This document shows positions 26,382 to 33,565 of a stretch of 35,459 bases of DNA, piece after piece. The position numbers were made by a program, and so were the translations under genes. Positions within the stretch are counted from its first letter, which is position 1. Each line of letters begins with the position of its first letter. The DNA is from a virus, in the IMG/VR virus record IMGVR_UViG_3300022198_004726, positions 1 through 35,459 of that record; one strand, 5' to 3'. Under the pieces are notes generated by a model, which was given only the letters and a program-made list of their open reading frames with translations, made no database searches and had not been told where the DNA came from.

Positions 26382-28439
26382 TTATGCTGATTTGTACATA
26401 AATGCCCACTTAGAAGTTGCACCATCGATAAGATCAATGAAGCCAAGTCTTTGTGAAGCTACAAGTACTCTTCTCTGATTAGCTACTTCGTAATCTGACT
26501 CAACAGTCACACCACGTAGTCTTGGCATCACATAGTTTCTTGTGTAGACAGCTACTGCACCAAATTTTGCTGCAGCTTTTGTTGCGAATTCGTCACAGAG
26601 TAAAACTCTTGATCCGAATACCTGTCCGATTTCACCAGAAAGTTTTGTTGCCAAATCGCCAACTAGGTTAGCATCTTGGAATTCAGCGTCTTCTAGCAAG
26701 TTGTAATATACGTCTTGTGATACGACATAAACTACGTCTTGTGGGTTAACGCCATATTTACCCATATTCTTTCTTAAAGTAAGAAGGTCAGCGGCTGTTA
26801 CAGAGTCAGAAGCTGAGAAAGTTCCTGCTGGCTGTGTGTAGTCACTGTCATTTCTTGCTAAGTGTAATAGACCTTCAAAAGAAGCACCGCCAGTACCGAA
26901 AGCACCGTCAGCATCGTCACCTGCTAGAATAGCATTCTCGATGGCTCTTGCGTGTGATCTTACCATTGATTCTCTGATTAGAGGAAGAATTGGTAAAATT
27001 GCATCTTCTTCAGTTTCATTACCTAAGTATGATTGTGAAATAAGTTTCTTGGTTGAAAGAGTTCTTTCAGTCATAGTTACCCCACCGAATGGTGCGCCAT
27101 AAGTGTCGCCTCTTTCAGCTAAGTTACCTGTTGGTGATGAACCAGAAGCTGTTTGACCTGAAGCGAATTCAGCGTAACCACTATCTGGTAAAATTGGGAT
27201 AATCATGTTTGCAGAAGTCATGGTGATCTCTCTAAATAGAGGGGCCAAGACTAATTCATTTTGAATATCTCTTTCGATATTTGTTGAAACAACTTGCTCG
27301 AAATCAGCAGATGAAACGCTTATACCTGAGTGTGCGTTTACTTTTTGCATAATATCTTTAGCATATTTGTTTTCCCAGCCTTTGCCTGTGGCAAGACCAG
27401 CAAATTTTGCATCAATAATATCTCTTTCAAAAGCTTTTTTCCAGTCGCCTTCACCTTTTCTATCAGAGAAAACTCTTTTGCTTTCTCTAATTTTCATGAT
27501 TTCTTCTGATTTTTCTGCTAATTGAGCTTCTAAAGATTTGACCACTGACTCTAAGTTAGAGTAGTTGGAGTCAAGTCTTTTCTCAACATCTTGCATCAAT
27601 TTTTCAGCGCCTGATAGTCCAGCTTGAACTATAGTTTTTTGCTCTTCTTGTTTTGCTTCCTCAGCGGCTTTTTGAACCTCAGCTTCTTGAGCAGCTTTTT
27701 CAGCAGCTTCCTCAGCAGCTTTTTGCTCAGCAGCCTTTTGCTCGGCTTGTTTCATTGCGATAGAAGCAGCAGTATCTTCTGCAACTTTTTTAGCAAATGC
27801 TTCAAGATCGAACTCGGGTTTGCTTACAGGAGCTTGTTTTTCATTTGACATATTAGTCTCCATTTCTTGGGCTATTGCCCCGTTTGGCTGCTCAATTTCA
27901 ACAGCGTCTGCTGAATCGTTTGAGTTAGCCTTGTAAAAAGATTGCTTATACTTATTATATGCTTCCATAGAATCAAAAGACTTTGCCATTCCAAAGGTTG
28001 CCCCTTGGTTGCAAGGTACTGATACTACTGAAACTTCAAAAAGTTCCGCGTCCTTTATTCTGTATCCATCGGTCTCTGTCATGTAGTCAGCATCCTTAAC
28101 ACGGAAACCGACAGAAAAAGCCCCAAGGACACCATCTTTAATTAGTTGTGTTACATCACCTGCAGCTTTAGATATCTTTGCAGATATTTCTAAACCTTGA
28201 TCTGTAACTTTTAAATCTTTTGCTCTACCGATTGGTTTATCGTAGTTGTGATTGAAAAGAATAATTGGATTATTTTTAAAGTTTTCTAAACCGCCTTTAG
28301 TCCATGCTTCTGTTTCAATAATGTCTCCAGCTCTATCTATACCATTTGTGCTAGCAGAACCTTTGATTTCGACTCCTCCATCATCAGTTTCACCCAATGA
28401 TTTAAAAGTGCTAGTCCAGTGATAGATTTTATTCGACAT
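26382..28439 (-). CDS. Prohead protease - scaffold - major capsid protein fusion
   Basis: A 685-residue protein with three parts. Residues 1-150 are a U35/HK97-type prohead protease: catalytic His64 (FNHNY) and Ser109 (GAFSVGF), with ELFEVSVVSVP at 132-142. Residues about 205-325 are a charged Ala/Glu/Lys/Gln coiled coil, equivalent to the scaffolding delta domain. Residues about 330-685 are an HK97-fold capsid protein (ISVSSADFEQVV; DVVYVVSQDVYY; GSRVLLCDEFA; end SKWAFMYKS). In HK97 these functions are in two genes. An internal ATG with a good GGAG (27851) could produce scaffold-capsid alone. The start at 28439 overlaps the previous gene by 11 bases. Confidence 0.92.
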   Translation of the reverse strand: MSNKIYHWTSTFKSLGETDDGGVEIKGSASTNGIDRAGDIIETEAWTKGGLENFKNNPIILFNHNYDKPIGRAKDLKVTDQGLEISAKISKAAGDVTQLIKDGVLGAFSVGFRVKDADYMTETDGYRIKDAELFEVSVVSVPCNQGATFGMAKSFDSMEAYNKYKQSFYKANSNDSADAVEIEQPNGAIAQEMETNMSNEKQAPVSKPEFDLEAFAKKVAEDTAASIAMKQAEQKAAEQKAAEEAAEKAAQEAEVQKAAEEAKQEEQKTIVQAGLSGAEKLMQDVEKRLDSNYSNLESVVKSLEAQLAEKSEEIMKIRESKRVFSDRKGEGDWKKAFERDIIDAKFAGLATGKGWENKYAKDIMQKVNAHSGISVSSADFEQVVSTNIERDIQNELVLAPLFREITMTSANMIIPILPDSGYAEFASGQTASGSSPTGNLAERGDTYGAPFGGVTMTERTLSTKKLISQSYLGNETEEDAILPILPLIRESMVRSHARAIENAILAGDDADGAFGTGGASFEGLLHLARNDSDYTQPAGTFSASDSVTAADLLTLRKNMGKYGVNPQDVVYVVSQDVYYNLLEDAEFQDANLVGDLATKLSGEIGQVFGSRVLLCDEFATKAAAKFGAVAVYTRNYVMPRLRGVTVESDYEVANQRRVLVASQRLGFIDLIDGATSKWAFMYKSA
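27849..27861 (-). promoter_or_regulatory. Internal ribosome binding site and ATG for scaffold-capsid product
   Basis: Within the fusion gene GGAG at 27861-27858 is followed after six bases by ATG at 27851 (residue 197, MSNEKQAPV). It falls exactly between the protease domain and the coiled-coil scaffold. Initiation here would give a 489-residue scaffold plus capsid protein without protease. Confidence 0.6.
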
Positions 28440-28710
28440 CTTCTTTCTCCGCTTTCTTAGCAGGTGCTTTTTTAGCTGCTGCTTTTGGGGCGGGTTTTGG
28501 AGCTGGTGCTGGTGCTGGAGCTACTTCTACTGGATGTCTTTTTTTCATCGCAGATAGTACTCTTGTCCAAGAACCAAATGCTCTTCTTAGAAGATAGTCT
28601 TTAACTGGTACATCATTTCCAAACTCTTTGTAAGTAGGTAGATCCATAGTTTCTACGCCCTTTTTAACAAAGAACTCAGATAATGCTTTTGCCATCATAT
28701 CTTTTGTCAT
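28429..28710 (-). CDS. Small FGSW protein with AP/AK-rich tail, between portal and protease
   Basis: A 93-residue protein. Residues about 22-58 (LPTYKEFGNDVPVKDYLLRR, then AFGSWTRVLSAMKKR) match the spacing of homing-endonuclease-associated helical repeats, which end in a FGSW-x-x-(V/A)L pattern and bind DNA. The last 35 residues are an Ala/Pro/Lys-rich flexible tail like those of histone H1-like proteins. It begins just after the portal stop and overlaps the protease-capsid gene by 11 bases. The domain match is from memory of the motif; a DNA-binding or packaging role inside the head is inferred. It could also be an assembly factor. Confidence 0.6.
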   Translation of the reverse strand: MTKDMMAKALSEFFVKKGVETMDLPTYKEFGNDVPVKDYLLRRAFGSWTRVLSAMKKRHPVEVAPAPAPAPKPAPKAAAKKAPAKKAEKEDVE

Positions 28711-28711
28711 A

Positions 28712-29929
28712 TTAATTTCCTTCGCTTGGGGGAGTCTCTTCTGGTCTTCCGCCCTGTTCTGGATTTGCTGCGGAACCTGCTATGTTTGCAGGAACTCTTG
28801 GTTCATCAAATCCTGGTACTGGATCTTTTCCTAGCGCATCCCTTGCTTCATTTGGGGAAATAATTCCTGTATTTACAAGAGTGGCATAGTAAGCTGCTTG
28901 GTCTCTTAATTCTGGTTGTAAAGCAGGTATTCCTGTTACATCTTCAGAAAGCTTAAAACCAAAGAATCTTTCCAATCCGTATTTTAGTTTTCTAACAATA
29001 GGTAACACAGTTTCTAAGTAATAAAGTCTGTGGTTTGGTCGAATATTCGCATTATTACCACCATCAAAAAGAATTGGTGGAATACCCATTGCTTCTAGAA
29101 TAATTCTTTCATTTGCTTTAATAGACTCTTGGAAGTCTAATTCTTTAAAGTTAATATTTGTTAAACTATCAACTGTTAAACCACCATCAAGAATAAGGGG
29201 TCTACGACCTCCTGTATTTGGATTATATCTCATACTCCATGCTTGTAACATTCTTTCTTTAATTTTCTCAGAAAGAGTGTTTGGTGATTTAAGTACTAAA
29301 CCTGGTACAGCTCCGTTTTTAAAGAAGTTGTCCTGAAAATTTCTCATGCTGCCAAGTAACTGCATAGTTCTATATGCTGGTTTTAATCTTGGAACTCCTC
29401 TATATATGGAGTTAAAGCTGTTTTCTTTTATGTGTATAATTTCATTTACACTATAATCAATACTGTTGTCATAACTATACTTTTCAATATAGTTTTTGTC
29501 GTCTGAATAAATTGTTACTTTATCTGCTGGTAAATGATAGAGATGTGCTCCATCGTAGTAAATAAATATGTTACCATCGATAAGTAAATCAATAATTAGA
29601 TTTCTTTTAAAAGTACTAACATCTTGAAAAGGGTTAGGCTCTATGTTTAAAAGTAAATCAAGTCTAGACTTACGTAAATTTTTAATTATGTTATTAACGC
29701 CTAAAATCTGATTTCCTACAGAGAAAGGTATTTCTGCAACATCATCTACAATCATGTTTACAGCACGATTAACTATTTCTAATGTTTCGTAGGCATTTCT
29801 ATAATTTGTTACGATTTCACGGGAATCAATTGTCATTCCCTCGTTGCGGGAAATGACATACTGAGCAGGGTTGAGTTTTTCGTCATCAACCTCTGGGTTT
29901 CTTCCTATTAGTCTGTCATACCATGCCAT
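28712..29929 (-). CDS. Portal protein, HK97 type
   Basis: A 405-residue protein starting MAWYDRLIGRNPEVDDEKLN. It carries the usual portal blocks: NAYETLEIVNRAVNMIVDDVAEIPF at about 46-70 (split by a short turn), LLIDGNIFIYYDG, IIHIKENSFNSIYRGVPRL, and the C-terminal GIISPNEARDALGKDPVPG before a Pro/Gly/Glu-rich end. These are typical of Phage_portal (HK97) proteins, which form the dodecameric DNA entry channel. The ATG at 29929 lies 14 bases inside the end of the HNH gene. Confidence is high. Confidence 0.93.
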   Translation of the reverse strand: MAWYDRLIGRNPEVDDEKLNPAQYVISRNEGMTIDSREIVTNYRNAYETLEIVNRAVNMIVDDVAEIPFSVGNQILGVNNIIKNLRKSRLDLLLNIEPNPFQDVSTFKRNLIIDLLIDGNIFIYYDGAHLYHLPADKVTIYSDDKNYIEKYSYDNSIDYSVNEIIHIKENSFNSIYRGVPRLKPAYRTMQLLGSMRNFQDNFFKNGAVPGLVLKSPNTLSEKIKERMLQAWSMRYNPNTGGRRPLILDGGLTVDSLTNINFKELDFQESIKANERIILEAMGIPPILFDGGNNANIRPNHRLYYLETVLPIVRKLKYGLERFFGFKLSEDVTGIPALQPELRDQAAYYATLVNTGIISPNEARDALGKDPVPGFDEPRVPANIAGSAANPEQGGRPEETPPSEGN

Positions 29930-30287
29930 ATTTTTCTCTCTGTTTCTCGACCCAATTTCTTTGTTTCTCTGCTGTAATCAATTTGGGTCGTTTTCCGTAA
30001 ATTGAGTGTAGTCGTAAGTGATGCGCATGGCAGAGAGTTGTTGCGTAATCATAAATCTTGTCATTATTTTCATCAATAAAGACTTCGCGAATCTCTAGTA
30101 TTTCTTGCTCATTCTCTATAGTTATATTATTCTGTTTTAGCCAAGTTTCTAGTAGTTCGGTGAGTCCGTAAAAATGATGAAAATCTAAATCTTTGTTACT
30201 ACCGCAAATATAACAAGCATTTGCTTTTTTATATTGTGATTTAGCTTTGTCTCGTACATATTTTACTAAATCTCTTTTTAAGTTCAT
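29916..30287 (-). CDS. HNH-type protein between terminase and portal
   Basis: A 123-residue protein with a zinc-type HNH arrangement: C25-x2-C28 (CYICG), D35-F-H37-H38, then C86-H-A-H89-H90 and H94 (CHAHHLRLHS). The region between (residues 40-80) is longer than in compact HNH nucleases. HNH proteins coded beside terminase genes in HK97-like phages help the large terminase cleave DNA. That is the likely role; a homing nuclease is the alternative. It is the first gene after a consensus promoter and has a short leader (about 13 bases). Confidence 0.82.
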   Translation of the reverse strand: MNLKRDLVKYVRDKAKSQYKKANACYICGSNKDLDFHHFYGLTELLETWLKQNNITIENEQEILEIREVFIDENNDKIYDYATTLCHAHHLRLHSIYGKRPKLITAEKQRNWVEKQREKYGMV

Positions 30288-30306
30288 AATTATACTCTTA
30301 TTTAGA

Positions 30307-30336
30307 ATTATATCAAAAACTCACATCATATGTCAA
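30307..30336 (-). promoter_or_regulatory. Consensus sigma-70 promoter for HNH/portal/capsid genes
   Basis: TTGACA at 30336-30331, TATAAT at 30312-30307, spacer 18 bases, on the minus strand. It lies in the 72-base gap between terminase and HNH. The -10 ends 19 bases before the ATG at 30287. Confidence 0.88.
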
Positions 30337-30359
30337 GAACTGTTTTTCAGTTGGTCTTG

Positions 30360-31661
30360 TTAAAACGTAGTGGCTGTAGTCTCGAATGTATAGAGAGCGT
30401 ATCGTAAAGCATCTGCCATATGAGATGACATATCATGTTTTGGTTTTTCTTTTAATAAATTAGGATTTGGATCCCATTGATACTGGTCTAGGGATATAAG
30501 TGCGTGTTTACATTTTTGATCTACAATAAGTAAATCATTGTCTACTATTCCAGCGACATGGGAGATTCCATCAAGCACTGATTTCTTTGCATTAATAGTA
30601 GAAATGTCATAATTTTGAGCAAAGTCATATCGAGTTTGCTGGGCTGCAGAGTCAATATAGATAAAGTCAATTCCCCACTTATCTACAAGTTTTCTTATTT
30701 CTGCTGCGTGTTGTTCGGTTGTTCTTTCTGCGTTTAAATATTCATCTACTAAGTAGTACTTTTGTTCTTCCCAGTCATATGCTATAACACAGAAGGCTGT
30801 TGGATCTTTATAACCAACATCAAGTCCTGCAAAGACATCCATATGTCTAGTTTCAAATTGTGTTAAATCTGCAGTACATTTTTCATGATTAAATGCCCAG
30901 ATCTGACCTTCAAATACATTAAAGTCTGCCATGTATTCTTGGTTAAATTCTGCTTCGGACATTGTCTTTTTTGCTTCTTTAATATCTTCTTCTGATACAC
31001 GAGGATTTTCGTGGTAAGTAGCTTTTATACTACACCATTCTGGAAATTCATCTGAAAATCCTCGATAGTAGAACTCTGCAAAGTAATTGTTTCTTCCCCT
31101 TGGGGTAGAAATAAAAATAGCTTTGGAGTTTTCTTTATCGAGTGTTGGCCGAAGTGCCACATTGAAAGCATCTCTACCATCAGTAAGTGCAGCTTCGTCG
31201 AAGATGATTAAGTCATAAGATCTACCAACTACAGAGTCTACTTGATTAATAGACCCCATTCTTATAGTTGATTGATTTGAAAGTTCAATAACTTTATCTT
31301 TTGCGTTATCTCTTGTTACCTCTAAGTCAAAATGCTTTATAAGATTTCTTTGCAAGTCAAATGAGATTTGAGATAATGAGTAGTTGGGTGACATTAATAG
31401 AACGTTTGAATTTGGTACTAAACATACCAATTGTCCTATAATATTTGAAATGTATGTTTTGCCTTGGCGACGAGAGACCGCCGCACAGACAAAACGATAT
31501 TTTGGATTATTAATTGCGTTTATAATCGCAGTTTGAGAGGAGTTAGGGACGACCCCTAATAAGTCTAGATACCCTTCAATGGGTAGTTTAATGAAACGAT
31601 TCTCAGGATTTAACTCCATGAGATAGTCGTGTACAATATCTGTACGGCTTATCTCGATCAA
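30360..31661 (-). CDS. Terminase large subunit
   Basis: A 433-residue packaging ATPase/nuclease. ATPase motifs: Walker A-like SRRQGKT at 63-69, Walker B LIIFDEA at 151-157 and coupling motif STPRGR at 185-190. The RNase H-like nuclease has D281 (GLDVGYKDPTAF), D337 (FIYIDSAAQQ) and D417 (SSHMADALRYAL). The protein pulls DNA into the prohead and cuts concatemers. The start appears to be TTG at 31661, overlapping the previous stop as TTGA; the first in-frame ATG (31619) has no ribosome binding site and would drop 14 residues. Identity is certain; the start is less so. Confidence 0.96.
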   Translation of the reverse strand: MIEISRTDIVHDYLMELNPENRFIKLPIEGYLDLLGVVPNSSQTAIINAINNPKYRFVCAAVSRRQGKTYISNIIGQLVCLVPNSNVLLMSPNYSLSQISFDLQRNLIKHFDLEVTRDNAKDKVIELSNQSTIRMGSINQVDSVVGRSYDLIIFDEAALTDGRDAFNVALRPTLDKENSKAIFISTPRGRNNYFAEFYYRGFSDEFPEWCSIKATYHENPRVSEEDIKEAKKTMSEAEFNQEYMADFNVFEGQIWAFNHEKCTADLTQFETRHMDVFAGLDVGYKDPTAFCVIAYDWEEQKYYLVDEYLNAERTTEQHAAEIRKLVDKWGIDFIYIDSAAQQTRYDFAQNYDISTINAKKSVLDGISHVAGIVDNDLLIVDQKCKHALISLDQYQWDPNPNLLKEKPKHDMSSHMADALRYALYTFETTATTF

Positions 31662-31900
31662 TGTAAGGTCTCTTTGTTAAATAAGTTAAAAGGGTCATCG
31701 GAATCAAAAATTCCATATTCTTTGCAGACTTGTAGCATATAAAGATATGCACTACAAAGTTCTGCCATATTTTGTTCGGATTGATTTAAAGTTATACCTT
31801 TAATTTCTCGTTGTTTTAACTTTGTTAAAACTTCTTCAGCTTGTAAGCAAATACTATCTAGCCAAACGGTTCTTGCGTCTATAACTTTTGGTATTGTCAT
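31658..31900 (-). CDS. Small protein in terminase small-subunit position
   Basis: An 80-residue helical protein (ARTVWLDSICLQAEEVLTKL; LNQSEQNMAELCSAYLYMLQ) ending in an acidic DSDDPFNLF segment. It is sandwiched between a basic protein (ATGA overlap) and terminase large subunit (TTGA overlap), the normal location of a small subunit. It is short for that role and no helix-turn-helix is evident, so terminase small subunit is only a context guess. It may instead be a packaging accessory protein. Confidence 0.6.
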   Translation of the reverse strand: MTIPKVIDARTVWLDSICLQAEEVLTKLKQREIKGITLNQSEQNMAELCSAYLYMLQVCKEYGIFDSDDPFNLFNKETLH

Positions 31901-32241
31901 CTTTTCCTTCTTTTGATTCCTCGAACATATTTCTGAGATTTAGGTGGTAATTTTTTCTTACCGCCTTTCCCAGCCCATAAAAACTTATCCGCCCAGTATG
32001 CAGGAGATTTTCTTCCTCTAGCAATATTCTTACGATGTCTTGCTTTGAAAGATTTTCTTGCTTCTGGACTATAATTATGCCCCATTCCCTGGGCACCGAA
32101 GCGAATGACTTTAATTTTGCCATTCACTTTTGTAGCAACCACAGCTTTCTTTGTTGGGTGCTTAGGGGTCATCTTAGGTTTATTTAACCTTGTTAGACCT
32201 GCCTTTTTTAGTCTTGCTTTTTCGTTTGCTGTCAGTGCCAT
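31897..32241 (-). CDS. Basic conserved phage protein (RFG...ARKSFKARH...YW type)
   Basis: A 114-residue strongly basic protein: MALTANEKARLKKAG, then PKHPTKKAVV, IRFGAQGMGHNY, ARKSFKARHRKN, SPAYWADKFLWAG and a Lys/Arg-rich end. I recognise this as a family recurring in marine phages; no function is established to my knowledge. The conserved aromatic, Arg and His residues suggest nucleic acid binding. It is preceded by two hairpins and followed by an ATGA overlap with the 80-residue gene. Possibly carried in the virion or acting in packaging; both are speculative. Confidence 0.78.
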   Translation of the reverse strand: MALTANEKARLKKAGLTRLNKPKMTPKHPTKKAVVATKVNGKIKVIRFGAQGMGHNYSPEARKSFKARHRKNIARGRKSPAYWADKFLWAGKGGKKKLPPKSQKYVRGIKRRKR

Positions 32242-32255
32242 TTAAAATAATATTT

Positions 32256-32297
32256 ACGACTTTATTAAGTCGTCCTGCTTTCATAAGTTTATGAAAG
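32256..32297 (-). promoter_or_regulatory. Two adjacent hairpins in the leader of the 114-residue gene
   Basis: In the 72-base gap 32242-32313, a perfect inverted repeat CTTTCATAA / TTATGAAAG (32297-32278) is followed by ACGACTT / AAGTCGT with a 4-base loop (32273-32256). A second ACGACTT copy lies just upstream, so an alternative pairing is possible. No proper T-run follows, so a processing or regulatory structure is more likely than a terminator. Confidence 0.45.
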
Positions 32298-32313
32298 TCG
32301 TCATGTAAAATAT

Positions 32314-32583
32314 TTATCTTCCGCGTCTCGGTAATATTCGGCTTGCACCCTGTTTTCCGAATCTTGCTGATTTAGGAGTAACTGTTTTACCAAATCTTGG
32401 TCCGATTGCCTTCGGAGCTGCGCCATAAAAACCACCTGGTGTGGTCATTGGAGACTTAGTATTTACATAAGTTCCTGCTGCAGCATTAAGGTCTCTAGTG
32501 AGTCCTCTTTTTAGTACATGTTTTCTTAATTTAGATGTTCCATGAACGCTTGGTCCAACTAAAAATCCACCTTGTCTTGCCAT
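32314..32583 (-). CDS. Basic protein of unknown function
   Basis: An 89-residue protein, rich in Gly, Arg, Lys and Pro: MARQGGFLVGPSVHGTSKLR, a short KHVLKRGLTRDLNAAAGTYV helix, then GGFYGAAPKAIGPRFGKTV and an Arg-rich end (LPRRGR). No known domain is recognised. It is part of the run of small basic genes upstream of the terminase and is followed by paired hairpins. The glycine/arginine nature suggests binding to nucleic acid or another acidic partner. The start has the usual close spacing with the previous stop (1 base). Confidence 0.65.
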   Translation of the reverse strand: MARQGGFLVGPSVHGTSKLRKHVLKRGLTRDLNAAAGTYVNTKSPMTTPGGFYGAAPKAIGPRFGKTVTPKSARFGKQGASRILPRRGR

Positions 32584-32584
32584 T

Positions 32585-32746
32585 TTATTGTCCTATGCTT
32601 TCTAAAAGCTCTTGGCATTGCTGCCCTTTATTTAATCTATATCTTATTTCTTGATATACGGTTAATCTGTTATCTAATGCATGTTTAAATTTATTCGATA
32701 AATTTAAGATATGTAAAAGTTCTTTTACAACTTCATGTCTGTTCAT
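32585..32746 (-). CDS. Small helical protein, 53 residues
   Basis: An uninterrupted 53-codon frame fills the space between two other small genes: MNRHEVVKELLHILNLSNKF, then DNRLTVYQEIRYRLNKG, ending LESIGQ. It starts 4 bases after the previous stop and ends 1 base before the next ATG, the same packing as its neighbours. It is predicted to be almost wholly helical. Unlike the surrounding proteins it is not strongly basic. Function unknown. Confidence 0.6.
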   Translation of the reverse strand: MNRHEVVKELLHILNLSNKFKHALDNRLTVYQEIRYRLNKGQQCQELLESIGQ

Positions 32747-32750
32747 ATGC

Positions 32751-33032
32751 CTACTTTTTCTTTCGGCTTCTCCGTTTTGTAAAAGTTTTCACAAACGTTG
32801 GCTTACCACCAATTCCTTGTGCTTTACTTCGTTTGCGGCGAACTGCCGATCTTTTCTCTGCTGCTGACATCTTTGATGCTACTCTTGCAGGGACACATTT
32901 CGGGTAACCACCTCTAGCAGTTCTTGCTTTAGGTCTACCACATGGTTGGTATTTTCCTTTCTTTTTAGGTCGGCTAATATCCACCCATTTTTCTTTAAAC
33001 CATTTAGTAAGTCCGCCTCTAGGTTTAGCCAT
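32751..33032 (-). CDS. Basic conserved phage protein (KWVDISRP...YPKCVP type)
   Basis: A 93-residue Lys/Arg-rich protein from ATG 33032: MAKPRGGLTKWFKEKWVDIS, then QPCGRPKA, RGGYPKCVPARVA and SAAEKRSAVRRKR. The W-V-D-I and Y-P-K-C-V-P elements mark a family recurrent in marine phages; I know of no established function. Two Cys in Gly/Pro-rich contexts could bind metal. An in-frame TTG at 33041 would add three residues. The start overlaps the previous gene by 8 bases, and AAGGAG lies directly before the ATG. Confidence 0.75.
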   Translation of the reverse strand: MAKPRGGLTKWFKEKWVDISRPKKKGKYQPCGRPKARTARGGYPKCVPARVASKMSAAEKRSAVRRKRSKAQGIGGKPTFVKTFTKRRSRKKK

Positions 33033-33264
33033 CTCCTTCAAGTCCGTTCGACAAATAATTTGCCGCTGAGACTACTTCATACTCTGAGATTGCTAGTTTA
33101 TTTGTCCACCACGTTGGTAAACTTTGTTCTGGGTCTACATTATCAAGAATCATCTGACAATGAGACATGATTGTTTTGCAAGCATTTATTGCTGAAGCTC
33201 CATCAGTATGACCATCTTTTTCGATCATTCTGAATTTGCCATCTTTTGTTAAGATTGCTTTCAT
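33025..33264 (-). CDS. Small conserved protein (PTWWTNKLAIS type)
   Basis: A 79-residue protein: MKAILTKDGKFRMIEKDG, then INACKTIMSHCQMILDNV, and LPTWWTNKLAISEYEVVSAANYL. The tryptophan-rich helix WWTNKLAIS is a signature of a small family widespread in marine phages near structural genes. Function is not established to my knowledge. It starts within an ATGA overlap with the 61-residue gene and ends 8 bases inside the next one. It is not basic, unlike its neighbours. Confidence 0.74.
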   Translation of the reverse strand: MKAILTKDGKFRMIEKDGHTDGASAINACKTIMSHCQMILDNVDPEQSLPTWWTNKLAISEYEVVSAANYLSNGLEGDG

Positions 33265-33446
33265 TTTCTTTTTCCCATGCGATATTTACCGCCTCTTGCT
33301 TTATAAGTTTTTACTAACCATCCATTTGCATATGCACTTGGATAGACTTTAAATTTTCGTTTTGCTTCAGCTTTTACTGTTGCATATAGTCTGGGATTTG
33401 TTGGTACTGGTTTTTTCTTAGCGCTTTTTCTTTTTCTTACTGCCAT
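33261..33446 (-). CDS. Very basic 61-residue protein (YPSAYANGW type)
   Basis: Start at ATG 33446 (MAVRKRKSAKKKPVPTNPRL). The body carries AEAKRKFKVYPSAYANGWLV and ends in ARGGKYRMGKRK. I count 21 Lys/Arg and one acidic residue in 61. The K-F-x-V-Y-P-S-A-Y-A-N-G core recurs in small marine phage proteins. A longer frame back to 33542 exists but would lie almost entirely inside the preceding 48-residue gene, so I reject that start. The overlap with that gene is 29 bases. Nucleic-acid binding is inferred from charge only. Confidence 0.75.
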   Translation of the reverse strand: MAVRKRKSAKKKPVPTNPRLYATVKAEAKRKFKVYPSAYANGWLVKTYKARGGKYRMGKRK

Positions 33447-33564
33447 TCTTCTTATACCCAGAAGCGTAGATCGCTCTGCCTTGGGCTTCTGCCTCTTTCT
33501 TTGTCTTAAAGACTTTTCCAGATTTTCCCCACTTATACCCACCTTTAACTTTCATTACTGGCAT
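33418..33564 (-). CDS. Lys-rich 48-residue protein (GGYKWGKSGKVFKTKKEAE type)
   Basis: A 48-codon frame starting MPVMKVKGGYKWGKSGKVFK, with AEAQGRAIYASGY and a run of Lys at the end. I count 17 basic and 2 acidic residues. The pattern of two short strands around GYKWG-SGKV followed by a K-x-x-A-E-x-Q-x-x-A-I helix is a small fold common in phages. It starts 1 base after the previous stop and overlaps the 61-residue gene. It resembles the 56-residue protein at 34297-34467 (GVFKFKWDGEVHGFTKKENAE), so the two may be paralogues. Confidence 0.75.
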   Translation of the reverse strand: MPVMKVKGGYKWGKSGKVFKTKKEAEAQGRAIYASGYKKNGSKKKKKR

Positions 33565-33565
33565 T

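Noticed and set aside
31854-32123. An 89-codon minus-strand frame overlapping two genes
   Set aside because: It lies almost wholly inside the recognisable 114-residue basic protein and runs over the start of the 80-residue gene in another frame.
33447-33542. N-terminal extension of the 61-residue basic protein back to 33542
   Set aside because: The extension would be read entirely inside the well-formed 48-residue gene; ATG 33446 fits the family start (MAVRKRK).
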